Shown one piece after another: positions 44,501 to 56,826 of a stretch of 64,000 nt of DNA (within the stretch, counting starts at the first letter, position 1; every line of letters starts with the position of its first letter). Where the stretch lies: assembly GCF_039555335.1 (NCBI RefSeq), contig NC_092629.1, positions 3,739,912 to 3,803,911 on the forward strand, written 5' to 3'. Below the pieces are notes generated by a model. That model had not been told where the DNA came from, searched no databases, and worked only from the letters and a program-made list of their open reading frames with translations. This DNA is from Amphiura filiformis (Eukaryota; Echinodermata; Ophiuroidea; Amphilepidida; Amphiuridae). The position numbers and the translations under genes are program-made.

Positions 44501-45415
44501 AGGCAGATCTTCATATACCACCAAGCAAGAGGTAATGTAAAGTTAGGCAGATCTTCATATACCACCAAGCAAGAGGTAATGTAAAGTTAGGCAGATCTTC
44601 ATATACCACCAAGCAAGATGTAATGTAAAGTTAGGCAGCTCTTCATGACCACCAAGCAAGAGGTAATGTTAAGTTAGGCAGATCTTCATATACCACCAAG
44701 CAAGAGGTAATGTAAAGTTAGGCAGATCTTCATATACCACCAAGCAAGAGGTAATGTTAAGTTAGGCAGATCTCACGTACCATCCAGAAAGATGTAATGT
44801 AAATTTAGGCAGATCTTCATGTACCATCAAGCAAGAGGTAATGTAAAGTTAGGCAGATCTTCATATACCATCAAGCAAGAGGTAATGTAAAGTCAGGCAG
44901 ATCTTCATGTACCACCAAGCAAGAGGTAATGTTAAGTTAGGCATATCTTCATGTACCATCAAGACGTAATGTAAAGTCAGGCAGATCTTCATGTACCATC
45001 AAGCAAGAGGTAATGAAAAGTTAGGCAGATCTTCATGTACCACCAAGCAAGAGGTAATGTAAAGTTAGGCAGATCTTCATGTACCACCAAGCAAGAGGTA
45101 ATGTTAAGTTAGGCAGATCTTCATGTACCATCAAGCAAGAGGTAATGTAAAGTTAGGCAGATCTTCATGTACCACCAAGCAAGAGGTAATGTTAAGTTAG
45201 ACAGATATTCATGTACCATCAAGCAAGAGGTAATGTAAAGTTAGGCAGATCTTCATATACCACCAAGCAAGAGATAATGTAAAGTTAGGCAGATCTTCAT
45301 GTACCATCAAGCAAGAGGTAATGTTAAGTTAGGCAGATCTTCATGTACCACCAAGCAAGTGGTAATGTAAAGTAAGGTAGATCGTCATGTACCACCAAGC
45401 AAGAGGTAATGTAAA
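41587..45415 (+). repeat. 44-bp satellite, array 5, with a ~1220-bp higher-order repeat
   Basis: About 87 copies. Rare markers recur at long fixed distances: the aberrant GTTAAGTTAGACAGATGTAC unit at 42321, 43060 and 44280; a one-base-short CAAAGGTAATG unit at 43221 and 44441 (1220 bp); and CCAGAAAGATG at 43521 and 44785 (1264 bp, i.e. one unit more). This shows recent block duplication. Confidence 0.95.
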
Positions 45416-45506
45416 AATCGATTAGAAAGACAAAGTTAATAAACTCATTGTTCAATCTAAGCAGCAATTCTTCACTGAAAAGTTTCTTAGTTCAAATACT
45501 AAAGAC

Positions 45507-46632
45507 ATGTTCAAGACATTGAATGGTCTTTTAAACACATCCTCTCGTGTCTTGCCGAATGCAGACTCTAACACTGATCTTGCTAATGACTTTTTGTCAT
45601 TCTTTGTTGAAAAAGTTGAAACAATTAGATCTAACAACACTGCCACAACCGAGAGTGTTGTGGTTAACAAAGTTTGTGAAAGTAATATGTCTGGTTTTGA
45701 ATCACTTTTAACTTCTAGCATTTCTGAAATTATATGTCAAACGTCTAACAAATCATGCTCTTTGGACACGCTTCCATCGTGGCTTATAAAACAAAAATTA
45801 CCACACTTGTTACCCATCATCACAAGAATTGTTAACGCATCTCTTGTGTCATGTGTTTTCCCAGAGACACTAAAACACTCTATAATCACCCCTGTCCTGA
45901 AAAAGACCAATATGGACCCAAATGCCCTGAAGAGTTATCGTCCGGTAGCAAACATCAAGTGTATTGCCAAAGTTATTGAGAAGGCCGCGTCGTGTCAAGT
46001 AATTGAGTATGTTGGCCATAACAAACTTGGAGAGACTTTCCAATCTGCTTATAAAGCTCATCACTCCACTGAGACCGCTCTTCTCCATGTTAGAAGTGAC
46101 ATCCTTCAGTCAATGGATGCCAACAAGGCTATTCTACTTGTATTGCTTGACATGTCGGCGGCCTTCGACACTATCGACCATGCAATTTTGTTAAATAGAT
46201 TCGAAGGTCGTTTTGGTATCACCGGGCCTGCCTTAGATTGGTTCAAATCGTACCTTGAAGATCGTAGAGCAAGAGTGATGAATAACAGTGTTATGTCAGA
46301 TCAGCATGTTTTCAATTATTCTGTTCCACAGGGCTCCATTGTAGGACCACAGTGTTTTATCATGTATGTACATCCTGTTGGTGACATAATTAGGGAGCAT
46401 AATGTCAAATTTCACTCGTATGCTGATGATACACAATTATTTTGTGAGTTTGACCCTAAGGTTCCTGGAGATTTACGCCTGGATGTATCAAAACAAGCTG
46501 CAACTTAATCAAGCCAAAAGTGAGTTTATGGTAATCGCCACACCAAGAATATTGAGTACATTGCCAGTTATTCAAATGGAGCTCGGTAACATAACCATTC
46601 AAACTACCTCCTCTGTAAACAAGAATTCCTGA
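45507..46632 (+). pseudogene. Reverse transcriptase of the L2/CR1-type LINE, upstream part
   Basis: Motifs in order: LPSWLIKQKLPHLLPIITRI, SYRPVANIKCIAKVIEKAA, LLDMSAAFDTIDHAILLNRF, SVPQGSIVGPQCFIMYV and FHSYADDTQLFCEF (catalytic Asp pair intact). A deletion/frameshift at about 46470-46500 joins to a second frame (AWMYQNKLQLNQAKSEFMVI) that ends in the inserted element. SYADDTQL is the usual form in L2/CR1-type RTs. Confidence 0.87.
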
Positions 46633-46639
46633 AAAAAAT

Positions 46640-48207
46640 TGGTGTCAGTTCCAATTTACAATGTAATTATTATTTGAATGTAATGTTAAAGATGGAATTG
46701 CATGAGAAGTTTTGCACTGCAGCACTGACAGGAACATCTAGTGGTAGTTCATTTATCATTAAATAATTATACACTTACATACGCGTTTTGGCGCAGCGTG
46801 AGCCTTCTATTCTAGCTAAAAACGTTTTAAAAATAAAAAAAATATGCAAATGAGGTAGCTAACTTGCAAATTTTCCGACAAAAATAAAAAGGGATCAAAA
46901 GACAGCCCCTTACCACCACCATACCAAGTTACATCTATATACCCCCTACCAGTTCCGAAAAATGGCAAAAAGCGTTTTTTTTAAATAGAAAAAAAGGGAA
47001 ATGAGGTGGCTGATATGCATATTTTGTGACAAAAATAGCATCTGATCTTAAGACTGCTCTTAACCATCACCCCACCAAATTACATTTCTATATAGTTCCG
47101 AAAAATGGCCAAAAGCAATTCGACAAATAAAAAAGTAGGCAAATGTGATTACTAATTTGCATATCTTGCGACAAAAATTGCATCGGATCTTACGACTGCC
47201 GCTTACCACAACCTTATCAAGTTACATCCCTATACGCCTCACCAGTTCTTCGAAATGGCAAAAATAACCACCCAAAAACAATTTTTAAGTTGAATATGCA
47301 AATTAGCTACCTAATTTGCGCCCAAAATTGCATCAAGTCTTAGGGCAGCCACTTACCACCACCCTACCAAGTTATACCCCGATACACCTCACCAGCTCCG
47401 AGAAACTGCCGCTTACCACAACCTCATCAAGTTACATCCCTATACGCCTCACCAGTTCTTCGAAATGGCAAAAGAACCAAAAAAAACCCAATTTTAAGTT
47501 TAATATGCAAATTAGCTACCTAATTTGCGCCCAAAAAATTGCATCAAGTCTTAGGGCAGCCACTTACCACCACCCTACCAAGTTACACCCAGACACACCT
47601 CACCCGCCAGCTCCGAGAAACTAACCTGGAAGCCAAAGGCATTTAAAAACAAAGTTCACACAATACAAATGTATAAGACCCCATTATAGCATGAGGCAAT
47701 TTATAAGTCATTTTAAATGATTTTAAATGTGACGTATAAAATTTGTCTATAACACAGGGAGATATAAAATGAAGGGATTTGGGTACTTTTTGTTCAATTT
47801 TCACAGAAATTGAAGGATTTTGACCTATGTTTTTGTTTGTCTGTTTACCCCAGGGTCGCTGAAACAAAGAATTATATTAATTGAATCACCGAATTTATAA
47901 TTAATAAAGGACAAAGAAAGATAAAAGCAACAGTATGCTTCATTTAGTTAAAACAATAGTAACATCCCTGTTGTGTACAAAAATATAACTCTATACGACA
48001 ATGCAAATCAGGATCAATTTATGGACTAAGTGCACAGGGAAATGTTGAGTATGTAAATTAAATGGAACAGCCAAAATTCCAATGGGTATGTAATTTAACT
48101 AGAACAGCCTTAAATTGATATCGATATTAATATTGACGTCACAGATTCGATTTGTCACGTGATCGTCAAACCTGTACTAAAGGTGTCAGTTCTGCAGGAA
48201 CTGACAC
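46640..48207. mobile_element. 1.57-kb TIR element carrying internal tandem repeats
   Basis: The left end GGTGTCAGTTCC (46641) and right end GGAACTGACAC (48207) are inverted copies. The flanks share AAAAAT, and the LINE code reads on across it (VNK to LGVIFD) when it is removed, apart from a one-base shift. The right end is itself a hairpin (GTGTCAGTTCTGCAGGAACT and on). Inside, 46845-47635 is a diverged tandem repeat. No transposase is present and the superfamily is unknown. Confidence 0.7.
46845..47635 (+). repeat. Diverged ~150-bp and ~210-bp subrepeats inside the TIR element
   Basis: The theme of an AT-rich GCAAATTAGCTACC-like word, then GACAAAAAT or CCCAAAATTGCATC, then CTTACCACCACCCTACCAAG, then CACCAGTTC(CG)AAATGGC recurs from about 46848, 46997, 47148 and 47298. 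In addition 47197-47400 is duplicated almost exactly at 47407-47626 (period 210). The open frame 47316-47624 is only this repeat. Confidence 0.85.
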
Positions 48208-48818
48208 AAAAATCTAGGCGTCATATTTGATTTGATTCCGCCATGAATATGTCCGACCAGATCAGTGGTCTGTGTAAGAGCGTAAATTATCATATTCGTA
48301 ATTTATGGAGAATAAGAAGGTTTATTACACAAGAAGCCTGTCATCACGCTGTACGATCTTTGGTCCTGTCCCGAATAGACTATGCCAATTCGTTACTTTT
48401 TGGCGCCAAGGAAGTCGACCTCAAACGTATTCAGCGCCTGCAGAATAAGGCTGCGCGGTTGGTATTTGCTTGTGGACGGGACCAAAGTTCGTCACAGCTT
48501 ATGTGTACTCTTCACTGGCTTCCGGTTAAGGACAGAATTAAGTACAAGATTCTGTTATATATCTATAAATGTCTTCATGATCTAGCTCCTAGCTATCTTA
48601 CCAATGATCTTGTTTTGTACAATGTTTCAGATGGCAATGGTGACTGTAGGCGTCGACTCCGTTCTTCCTCTGATGTTACCAGGCGTACGGCTGGTGACAA
48701 AGCATTTTACGTGGTTGGCCCCTGTCTTTGGAACCAGCTTCCTGTTGGCATCAGAGAGACGGCGTCCGTCCAAATCTTCAAACGCCATCTGAAAACCCAT
48801 TTATTCCCTAAAGTTTAG
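48208..48818 (+). pseudogene. L2/CR1-type LINE RT C-terminus, downstream part
   Basis: Starts with the continuation LGVIFD and then 191 open codons: LCKSVNYHIRNLWRIRRFIT, AVRSLVLSRIDYANSLLFGA, LQNKAARLVFACGRDQSSS, LHWLPVKDRIKYKILLYIYK, then RRLRSSSDVTRRTAGDKAFY and VGPCLWNQLPVGIRETASVQ. This is the thumb and C-terminal region common to L2/CR1-type LINEs. It ends in LFPKV with a TAG at 48816-48818, followed by a short 3' UTR. Confidence 0.9.
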
Positions 48819-48949
48819 GGATTTGTTTGTTATGTGCTTCTTTTTGATTTTTGCTTCTTGGTTTGTTTGTAATTTTGTATTATTGTAAGGCGCTGTGATC
48901 GCTGTAGAGCGCCGTAGAAGTATTTGTTAATAATAATAATAATAATAAA

Positions 48950-51900
48950 TAAAGTTAGGCAAATCTTCATGTACCACCAAGCAAGAGGTAATGTAAAGTT
49001 AGGCAGATCTTCATGTACCATCAAGCAAGAGGTAATGTAAAGTTAAGCAGATCTTCATGTACCATCAAGCAAGAGGTAATGTAACGTTAGGCAGATCTTC
49101 GTGTACCATCAAGACGTAATGTAAAGTTAGGACGATCTTCATGTACCATCAAGCAAGAGGTAACGTAAAGTTAGGCAGATCTTCATGTACCATCAAGCAA
49201 GAGGTAATGTAAAGTTAGGCAGATCTTCGTGTACCATCAAGACGTAATGTAAAGTTAGGCAGATCTTCATGTACCATCAAGCAAGAGGTAATGTAAAGTT
49301 AGGCAGATCTTCATGTACCATCAAGCAAGAGGTAATGTAAAGTTAGGCAGATCTTCATATACCACCAAGCAAGAGGTAATGTTAAGTTAGGCAGATCTTC
49401 ATGTACGATCAAGCAAGAAGTAATGTAAATTTAGGCAGATCTTCATGTACCACCAAGCAAGAGGTAATGTAAAGTTAGGCAGATCTTCATATACCACCAA
49501 GCAAGAGGTAATGTTAAGTTAGGCAGATCTTCATGTACGATCAAGCAAGAAGTAATGTAAATTTAGGCAGATCTTCATGTACCACCAAGCAAGAGGTAAT
49601 GTAAAGTTAGGCAGATCTTCATATACCACCAAGCAAGAGGTAATGTTAAGTTAGGCAGATCTTCATGTACGATCAAGCAAGAAGTAATGTAAATTTAGGC
49701 AGATCTTCATGTACCACCAAGCAAGAGGTAATGTTAAGTTAGGCAGATTTTCATGTACCATCAAGCAAGAGGTAATGTAAAGTTAGGCAGATAGGCAGAT
49801 CTTCATGTACCACCAAGCAAGAGGTAATGTAAAGTTAGGCAGATCTTCATGTACCATCCAGCAAGATGTAATGTAAAGTTAGGCAGATCATCATGTACCA
49901 CCAACCAAATGTTAAGTTAGACAGATCTTCATGTACCATCAAGCAAGAGGTAATGTAAAGTTAGGTAGATCTTCATATACCACCAAGCAAGAGGTAATGT
50001 AAAGTTAGGCAGATCTTCATGTACCACCAACCAAATGTTAAGTTAGACAGATCTTCATGTACCATCAAGCAAGAGGTAATGTTAAGTTAGGCAGATCTTC
50101 ATATACCACCAAGCAAGAGGTAATGTAAAGTTAGGCAGATCTTCATATACCACCAACCAAATGTTAAGTTAGACAGATCTTCATGTACCATCCAGCAAGA
50201 TGTAATGTAAAGTTAGGCAGATCTTCATATACCACCAAGCAAGAGGTAATGTTAAGTTAGGCAGATCTTCATGTACCATCAAGCAAGAGGTAATGTAAAG
50301 TTAGGCAGATCTTCGTGTACCATCAAACAAGAGGTAATGTAAAGTTAGGACGATCTTCATGTACCACCAAGGAAGAGGTAAGGTAAAGTTAGGCAGATCT
50401 TCATGTACCATCCAGCAAGATGTAATGTAAATTTAGGCAGATCTTCATATACCACCAAGCAAGATGTAATGTAAAGTTAGGCAGATCTTCATGTACCACC
50501 AAGCAAGACGTAATGTAAAGTTAGGACGATCTTCATGTACCACCAAGCAAGAGGTAATGTAAAGTTAGGCAGATCTTCATGTACCATCCAGCAAGATGTA
50601 ATGTAAAGTTAGGCAGATAGGCAGATCTTCATGTACCACCAAGCAAGAGGTAATGTAAAGTTAGGCAGATCTTCATATACCACCAAGCAAGAGGAAATGT
50701 TAAGTTAGGCAGATCGCACGTACCATCCAGCAAGATGTAATGTAAATTTAAGCAGATCTTCATGTACCATCAAGCAAGAGGTAATGGAAAGTTAGGCAGA
50801 TCTTCATATACCACCAAGCAAGAGGTAATGTTAGGTTAGGCAGATCTCACGTACCATCCAGCAAGATGTAATGTAAATTTAGGCAGATCTTCATGTACCA
50901 TCAAGCAAGAGGTAATGTTAAGTTAGGCAGATCTTCATGTACCACCAAGCAAGAGGTAATGTAAAGTTAGGCAGATCTTCATGTACCACCAAGCAAGAGG
51001 TAATGTTAAGTTAGGCAGATCTTCATGTACCACCAAGCAAGAGGTAATGTTAAGTTAGGCAGATCTCACGTACCATCAAGCAAGATGTAATGTAAATTTA
51101 GGCAGATCTTCATGTATCATCAAGCAAGAGGTAATGGAAAGTTAATCAGATCTTCATGTACCATCAAGCAAGAGGTAATGTAAAGTTAGGCAGATAGGCA
51201 GATCTTCATGTACCACCAAGCAAGAGGTAATGTAAAGTAAGGCAGATCTTCATGTACCACCAAGCAAGAGGTAATGTAAAGTTAGGCAAATCTTCATGTA
51301 CCACCAAGCAAGAGGTAATGTTAAGTTAGGCAGATCTTCATGTACCACCAAGCAAGAGGTAATGTTAAGTTAGGCAGATCTCACGTACCATCAAGCAAGA
51401 TGTAATGTAAATTTAGGCAGATCTTCATGTACCATCAAGCAAGAGGTAATGTAAAGTTAGGCAGATAGGCAGATCTTCATGTACCACCAAGCAAGAGGTA
51501 ATGTAAAGTAAGGTCGATCTTCATGTACCACCAAGCAAGAGGTAATGTAAAGTTAGGCAGATCTTCATGTACCACCAAGCAAGAGGTAATGTAAAGTTAG
51601 GCAGATCTTCATGTACCATCAAGCAAGAGGTAATGTAAAGTTAGGCAGATAGGCAGATCTTCATGTACCACCAAGGAAGAGGTAATGTAAAGTTAGGCAG
51701 ATCTTCATGTACCACCAAGCAAGAGGTAATGTAAAGTTAGGCAGATCTTCATGTACCATCAAGCAAGAGGTAATGTAAAGTTAGGCAGATAGGCAGATAT
51801 TCATGTACCACCAAGCAAGATGTAATGTAAAGTTAGACAGATCTTCATGTACCACCAAGCAAGAGGTAATGTAAAGTTAGGCAGATAGGCAGATCTTCAT

Positions 51901-54893
51901 GTACCACCAAGCAAGAGGTAATGTAAAGTTAGGCAGATCTTCATATACCACCAAGCAAGAGGAAATGTTAAGTTAGGCAGATCGCACGTACCATCCAGCA
52001 AGATGTAATGTAAATTTAAGCAGATCTTCATGTACCATCAAGCAAGAGGTAATGGAAAGTTAGGCAGATCTTCATATACCACCAAGCAAGAGGTAATGTT
52101 AGGTTAGGCAGATCTCACGTACCATCCAGCAAGATGTAATGTAAATTTAGGCAGATCTTCATGTACCATCAAGCAAGAGGTAATGTTAAGTTAGGCAGAT
52201 CTTCATGTACCACCAAGCAAGAGGTAATGTAAAGTTAGGCAGATCTTCATGTACCACCAAGCAAGAGGTAATGTTAAGTTAGGCAGATCTTCATGTACCA
52301 CCAAGCAAGAGGTAATGTTAAGTTAGGCAGATCTCACGTACCATCAAGCAAGATGTAATGTAAATTTAGGCAGATCTTCATGTATCATCAAGCAAGAGGT
52401 AATGGAAAGTTAATCAGATCTTCATGTACCATCAAGCAAGAGGTAATGTAAAGTTAGGCAGATAGGCAGATCTTCATGTACCACCAAGCAAGAGGTAATG
52501 TAAAGTAAGGCAGATCTTCATGTACCACCAAGCAAGAGGTAATGTAAAGTTAGGCAAATCTTCATGTACCACCAAGCAAGAGGTAATGTTAAGTTAGGCA
52601 GATCTTCATGTACCACCAAGCAAGAGGTAATGTTAAGTTAGGCAGATCTCACGTACCATCAAGCAAGATGTAATGTAAATTTAGGCAGATCTTCATGTAC
52701 CATCAAGCAAGAGGTAATGTAAAGTTAGGCAGATAGGCAGATCTTCATGTACCACCAAGCAAGAGGTAATGTAAAGTAAGGCAGATCTTCATGTACCACC
52801 AAGCAAGAGGTAATGTAAAGTTAGGCAGATCTTCATGTACCACCAAGCAAGAGGTAATGTAAAGTTAGGCAGATCTTCATGTACCATCAAGCAAGAGGTA
52901 ATGTAAAGTTAGGCAGATAGGCAGATCTTCATGTACCACCAAGGAAGAGGTAATGTAAAGTTAGGCAGATCTTCATGTACCACCAAGCAAGAGGTAATGT
53001 AAAGTTAGGCAGATCTTCATGTACCATCAAGCAAGAGGTAATGTAAAGTTAGGCAGATAGGCAGATATTCATGTACCACCAAGCAAGATGTAATGTAAAG
53101 TTAGACAGATCTTCATGTACCACCAAGCAAGAGGTAATGTAAAGTTAGGCAGATAGGCAGATCTTCATGTACCACCAAGCAAGAGGTAATGTAAAGTTAG
53201 GCAGATCTTCATATACCACCAAGCAAGAGGAAATGTTAAGTTAGGCAGATCGCACGTACCATCCAGCAAGATGTAATGTAAATTTAAGCAGATCTTCATG
53301 TACCATCAAGCAAGAGGTAATGGAAAGTTAGGCAGATCTTCATATACCACCAAGCAAGAGGTAATGTTAGGTTAGGCAGATCTCACGTACCATCCAGCAA
53401 GATGTAATGTAAATTTAGGCAGATCTTCGTGTACCATCAAACAAGAGGTAATGTAAAGTTAGGCAGATCTTCATGTACCATCAAGCAAGAGGTAATGTAA
53501 AGTTAGGCAGATAGGCAGATCTTCATGTACCACCAAGGAAGAGGTAATGTAAAGTTAGGCAGATCTTCATGTACCATCCAGCAAGATGTAATGTAAATTT
53601 AGGCAGATCTTCATATACCACCAAGCAAGATGTAATGTAAAGTTAGGCAGATCTTCATGTACCACCAAGCAAGACGTAATGTAAAGTTAGGACGATCTTC
53701 ATGTACCATCAAGCAAGAGGTAATGTAAAGTTAGGCAGATAGGCAGATCTTCATGTACCACCAAGGAAGAGGTAATGTAAAGTTAGGCAGATCTTCATGT
53801 ACCACCAAGCAAGAGGTAATGTAAAGTTAGGCAGATCTTCATGTACCATCAAGCAAGAGGTAATGTAAAGTTAGGCAGATAGGCAGATATTCATGTACCA
53901 CCAAGCAAGATGTAATGTAAAGTTAGACAGATCTTCATGTACCACCAAGCAAGAGGTAATGTAAAGTTAGGCAGATAGGCAGATCTTCATATACCACCAA
54001 GCAAGATGTAATGTAAAGTTAGACATATCTTCATGTACCACCAAGCAAGAGGTAATGTAAAGTTAGGCAGATCTTCATATACCACCAAGCAAGAGGTAAT
54101 GTAAAATTAGGCAGATCTTCATGTACCACCAAGCAAGAGGTAATGTTAAGTTAGACAGATCTTCATGTACCATCAAGCAAGAGGTAATGTAAAGTTAGGC
54201 AGATCTTCATGTACCATTAAGCAAGAGGTAATGTAAAGTTAATCAGATCTTCATGTACCACCAAGCAAGAGGTAATGTAAAGTTAGGCAGATAGGCAGAT
54301 CTTCATGTACCACCAAGCAAGAGGTAATGTAAAGTTAGGCAAATCTTCATGTACCATCAAGACGTAATGTAACGTTAGGCAGGTCTTCATGTACCACCAA
54401 GTGAAGAGGTAATATAAAGTTAGGCAGATCTTCATGTACCACCAAGCAAGAGGTCATGTTAAGTTAGGCAGATCTTCATATACCATCAAGCAAGAGGTAA
54501 TATAAAGTTAGGCAGATTTCACGTACCATCAAGCAAGGGGTAATGTAAAGTTAGGCAGATCTCACGTACCACCAAGCGGAGAGGTAATGTGAAGTTAGTA
54601 AGACCGTCACGTACCACCAAGCAAGAGGTAATGTAAAGTTAGGCAGATCTTCATGTACCAACAAGCAAGAGGTAATGTTAAGTTAGGCAGATCTTCATGT
54701 ACCATCAAGCAAGAGGTAATGTAAAGTTAGGCAGATCTTCATGTACCACCAAGTGAAGAGGTAATGTAAAGTTAGGCAGACCTTCATGTACCACCAAGAC
54801 GTAATGTAAAGTTAGGCAGATCTTCATGTACCACCAAGACGTAATGTAAAGTTAGGAAGATCTTCATGTACCACCAAGCAAGAGGTAATGTTA
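48950..54893 (+). repeat. 44-bp satellite, array 6, with a 1268-bp higher-order repeat
   Basis: The largest array, about 135 units. From about 50600 to 53500 it is organised in 1268-bp blocks: the marker GAGGAAATGT lies at 50691, 51959 and 53227. Block members include units with an 8-bp internal duplication (GGCAGATAGGCAGATC), AGATCGCACG and AATGGAAAG variants in constant order. The array ends at about 54893, after shortened AAGACGTAATG units. Confidence 0.97.
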
Positions 54894-55842
54894 ATATTTT
54901 TGTACTATGTTGAACATAGAAAATTGTAGGAATTTGGAACAGCCTTGTTGACAGCCCTAGTGTATCAACACATTTGTATGCCTTACCCCCCCTCCCTGCC
55001 TGCCTGTCTGGAGGTATCTATGATTGGAGCATTGAAGTCTCAAATCCAACAAACTACAACAATACCTTAATATTTAGTTTCAAGTTAAAATATTTATTCT
55101 TAATTTCTCAAGGTGAAAGTTGAGGACAGTTTACTTCACACATACAACATTGCACACACTTAAATCATACAAGGTGTCTCTGAAGCAACTGTATTCAGTT
55201 GGAAATTAGCATCACTTTATTCATAAACTGGTACTTGAATGAATACTTTATGCATTTGCATACAAAGACAGCTTCCATTTACTATGAATTTTGAAAATTG
55301 ACCACGCTGTTCTTGAAATGTAGGTTTTAAAGCCCTCATTTGAATGATTCAATGCTTGATAAAATATGTGTGATAGTGTTTTCTTACTAATTAATAACAA
55401 ATTATTCAGTTCTAATAAATTGAAAGACGACATTTTCCAACACAGCTCTTTCAGAGACACAGTATAAATATGTAAAATAATATTATTACAGTACCAGTAT
55501 ATGTATATTGTGTTAGAATAACCTATTAAAGTACAAAAAACCAATATGTGCCACTTGCACAAACATTATATAATTAATGTCACACATGCACATAGTATAT
55601 GTGTACCGGTTATTATCATCCGTAGATAAATGTTGGTAAAAATTGCTAATGTTTTAAAGCAACATTCAATGATTTAAAAAGAATACTATTGGTAAAACTA
55701 TTGGTAATATACTTTGTGTTTCTCCCCAGTTTCAATTTGGATATATCTATTTTTGCAAGTAAGCAAAGGAACCCAAACTAGCTCCGGTACCAAGCTTTCA
55801 AAAACACCCTATATTAATTAATACAAAATGCCATATTCTTGA
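54894..55842. other. Right flank of the satellite; nothing recognised
   Basis: AT-rich DNA with a CCCCCCCTCCCTGCCTGCCTGT stretch near 54988 (pyrimidine-rich). The minus-strand open frame 55248-55562 (104 codons) has no known motif. Confidence 0.5.
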
Positions 55843-56351
55843 TATACACCAGGCACAAAAAGAAACTCATCAGTTATAGTCATCCTTGCTGTACAACCTA
55901 GTAATTTTGGATTATTCTGAAATATACATTTTGTTAATTGGACTTTGCTTTATCATTCTCATTTGACACCCTGTTCGTGAAAATCGAGCAAGAATTGACT
56001 AAGATGCACCTCCAAACCATCAAACCCCAAAATCAAAAGTTGCAAGTTTAATGATTCAATTGTGCCTGTTACATTGCGTGCTTTATTGATTGGCCCATGG
56101 TGCTTGTGTGCAATACAACGATACATTCCCATTGAAAATCGTTGAAATTGCAACTTTCGATTTTGGGGTTTGGAGGCGCATATATATCTTGGTCAATTCT
56201 TGTATGATTTTCTCGAACAGAGTGTCAAATGAGAAAGCAAAGTCTAATTAACAAAACGTATATTTCAGAATAATCCAAAATTATCAGGTTGTTGTAAATT
56301 AACAGCAAGAATGACTATAACTGACAGGTTTCTTTTTTTGCCTGGTGTATA
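55843..56351. repeat. 509-bp foldback element, arms ~200 bp
   Basis: The left arm 55843-56046 and right arm 56149-56351 are inverted copies with scattered substitutions and small indels (shared: ACCAGGCA, TTTTGGATTATTCTGAAATA, GACTTTGCTTT, AAGAATTGAC, TTTTGGGGTTTGGAGG-type words). The outer end is TATACACCAGGC, which fits a TA-flanked MITE. The central loop is about 100 bp. Non-coding. Confidence 0.9.
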
Positions 56352-56826
56352 TGTAAATTGACATCTGTAAGGTGTCTGCTTGCTGTTGTATAAGGTGACA
56401 GCAATGTTTATGAAGGGTTAATAAAAAACTACCATTTCTTTTATTTTTATAAATCTGAAATGAACAAAGGTTGTACCAAATGTAAACACATGTCAACTTG
56501 TCTATAAGCCACTGAGTACTATCAACCTGTACTCTGAGTACTATCAACAAGAACTTTTGTTATCACTATATATCCCTGACAATAAAGTTTAACAAAATCA
56601 CACACAAACTAATGTAAACTGATTGCACAGGTTTCAGAGTACTGAAATTATTATATTAAAATTGTTTAAACCTTTGTAATTTACAATCAGGGATAATATC
56701 TAACAACTGATAGTTTAATTTCGTAAAGCAAATTGATCATATTCTCAAAAATTAATGACTTCACGGGCATAAAATTTTGTTTTTATTAGAGGTCTTTTCA
56801 ACAGCGATAATTCATAGGGAAGTTAG
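56352..56826. other. No recognisable feature
   Basis: AT-rich DNA. A short ACTGAGTACTATCAACCTGT duplication lies at about 56511-56550. Nothing else is seen. Confidence 0.5.

Larger units (their letters stand above)
45416..48949 (+). mobile_element. 5'-truncated L2/CR1-type LINE split by a TIR element
   Basis: It starts in the linker before RT (45416) and ends in a 3' hairpin (GGCGCTGTGATCGCTGTAGA followed by GCGCC) and a (TAA)n tail. The flanking duplication is TAAA (45412-45415 and 48950-48953); the satellite phrase GTAATGTAAAGTTAGG is restored without it. Coding is divided: 45507-46632 before and 48208-48818 after an insertion at 46640-48207. Confidence 0.88.

Noticed and set aside
47316-47624. 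102-codon Thr/Pro-rich open frame
   Set aside because: Arises from the subrepeats of the TIR element at 46640-48207.
21752-54893. CRISPR-like array of regular repeats
   Set aside because: Units are contiguous 44-mers without unique spacers and lie in a eukaryotic context with LINEs; this is a satellite.
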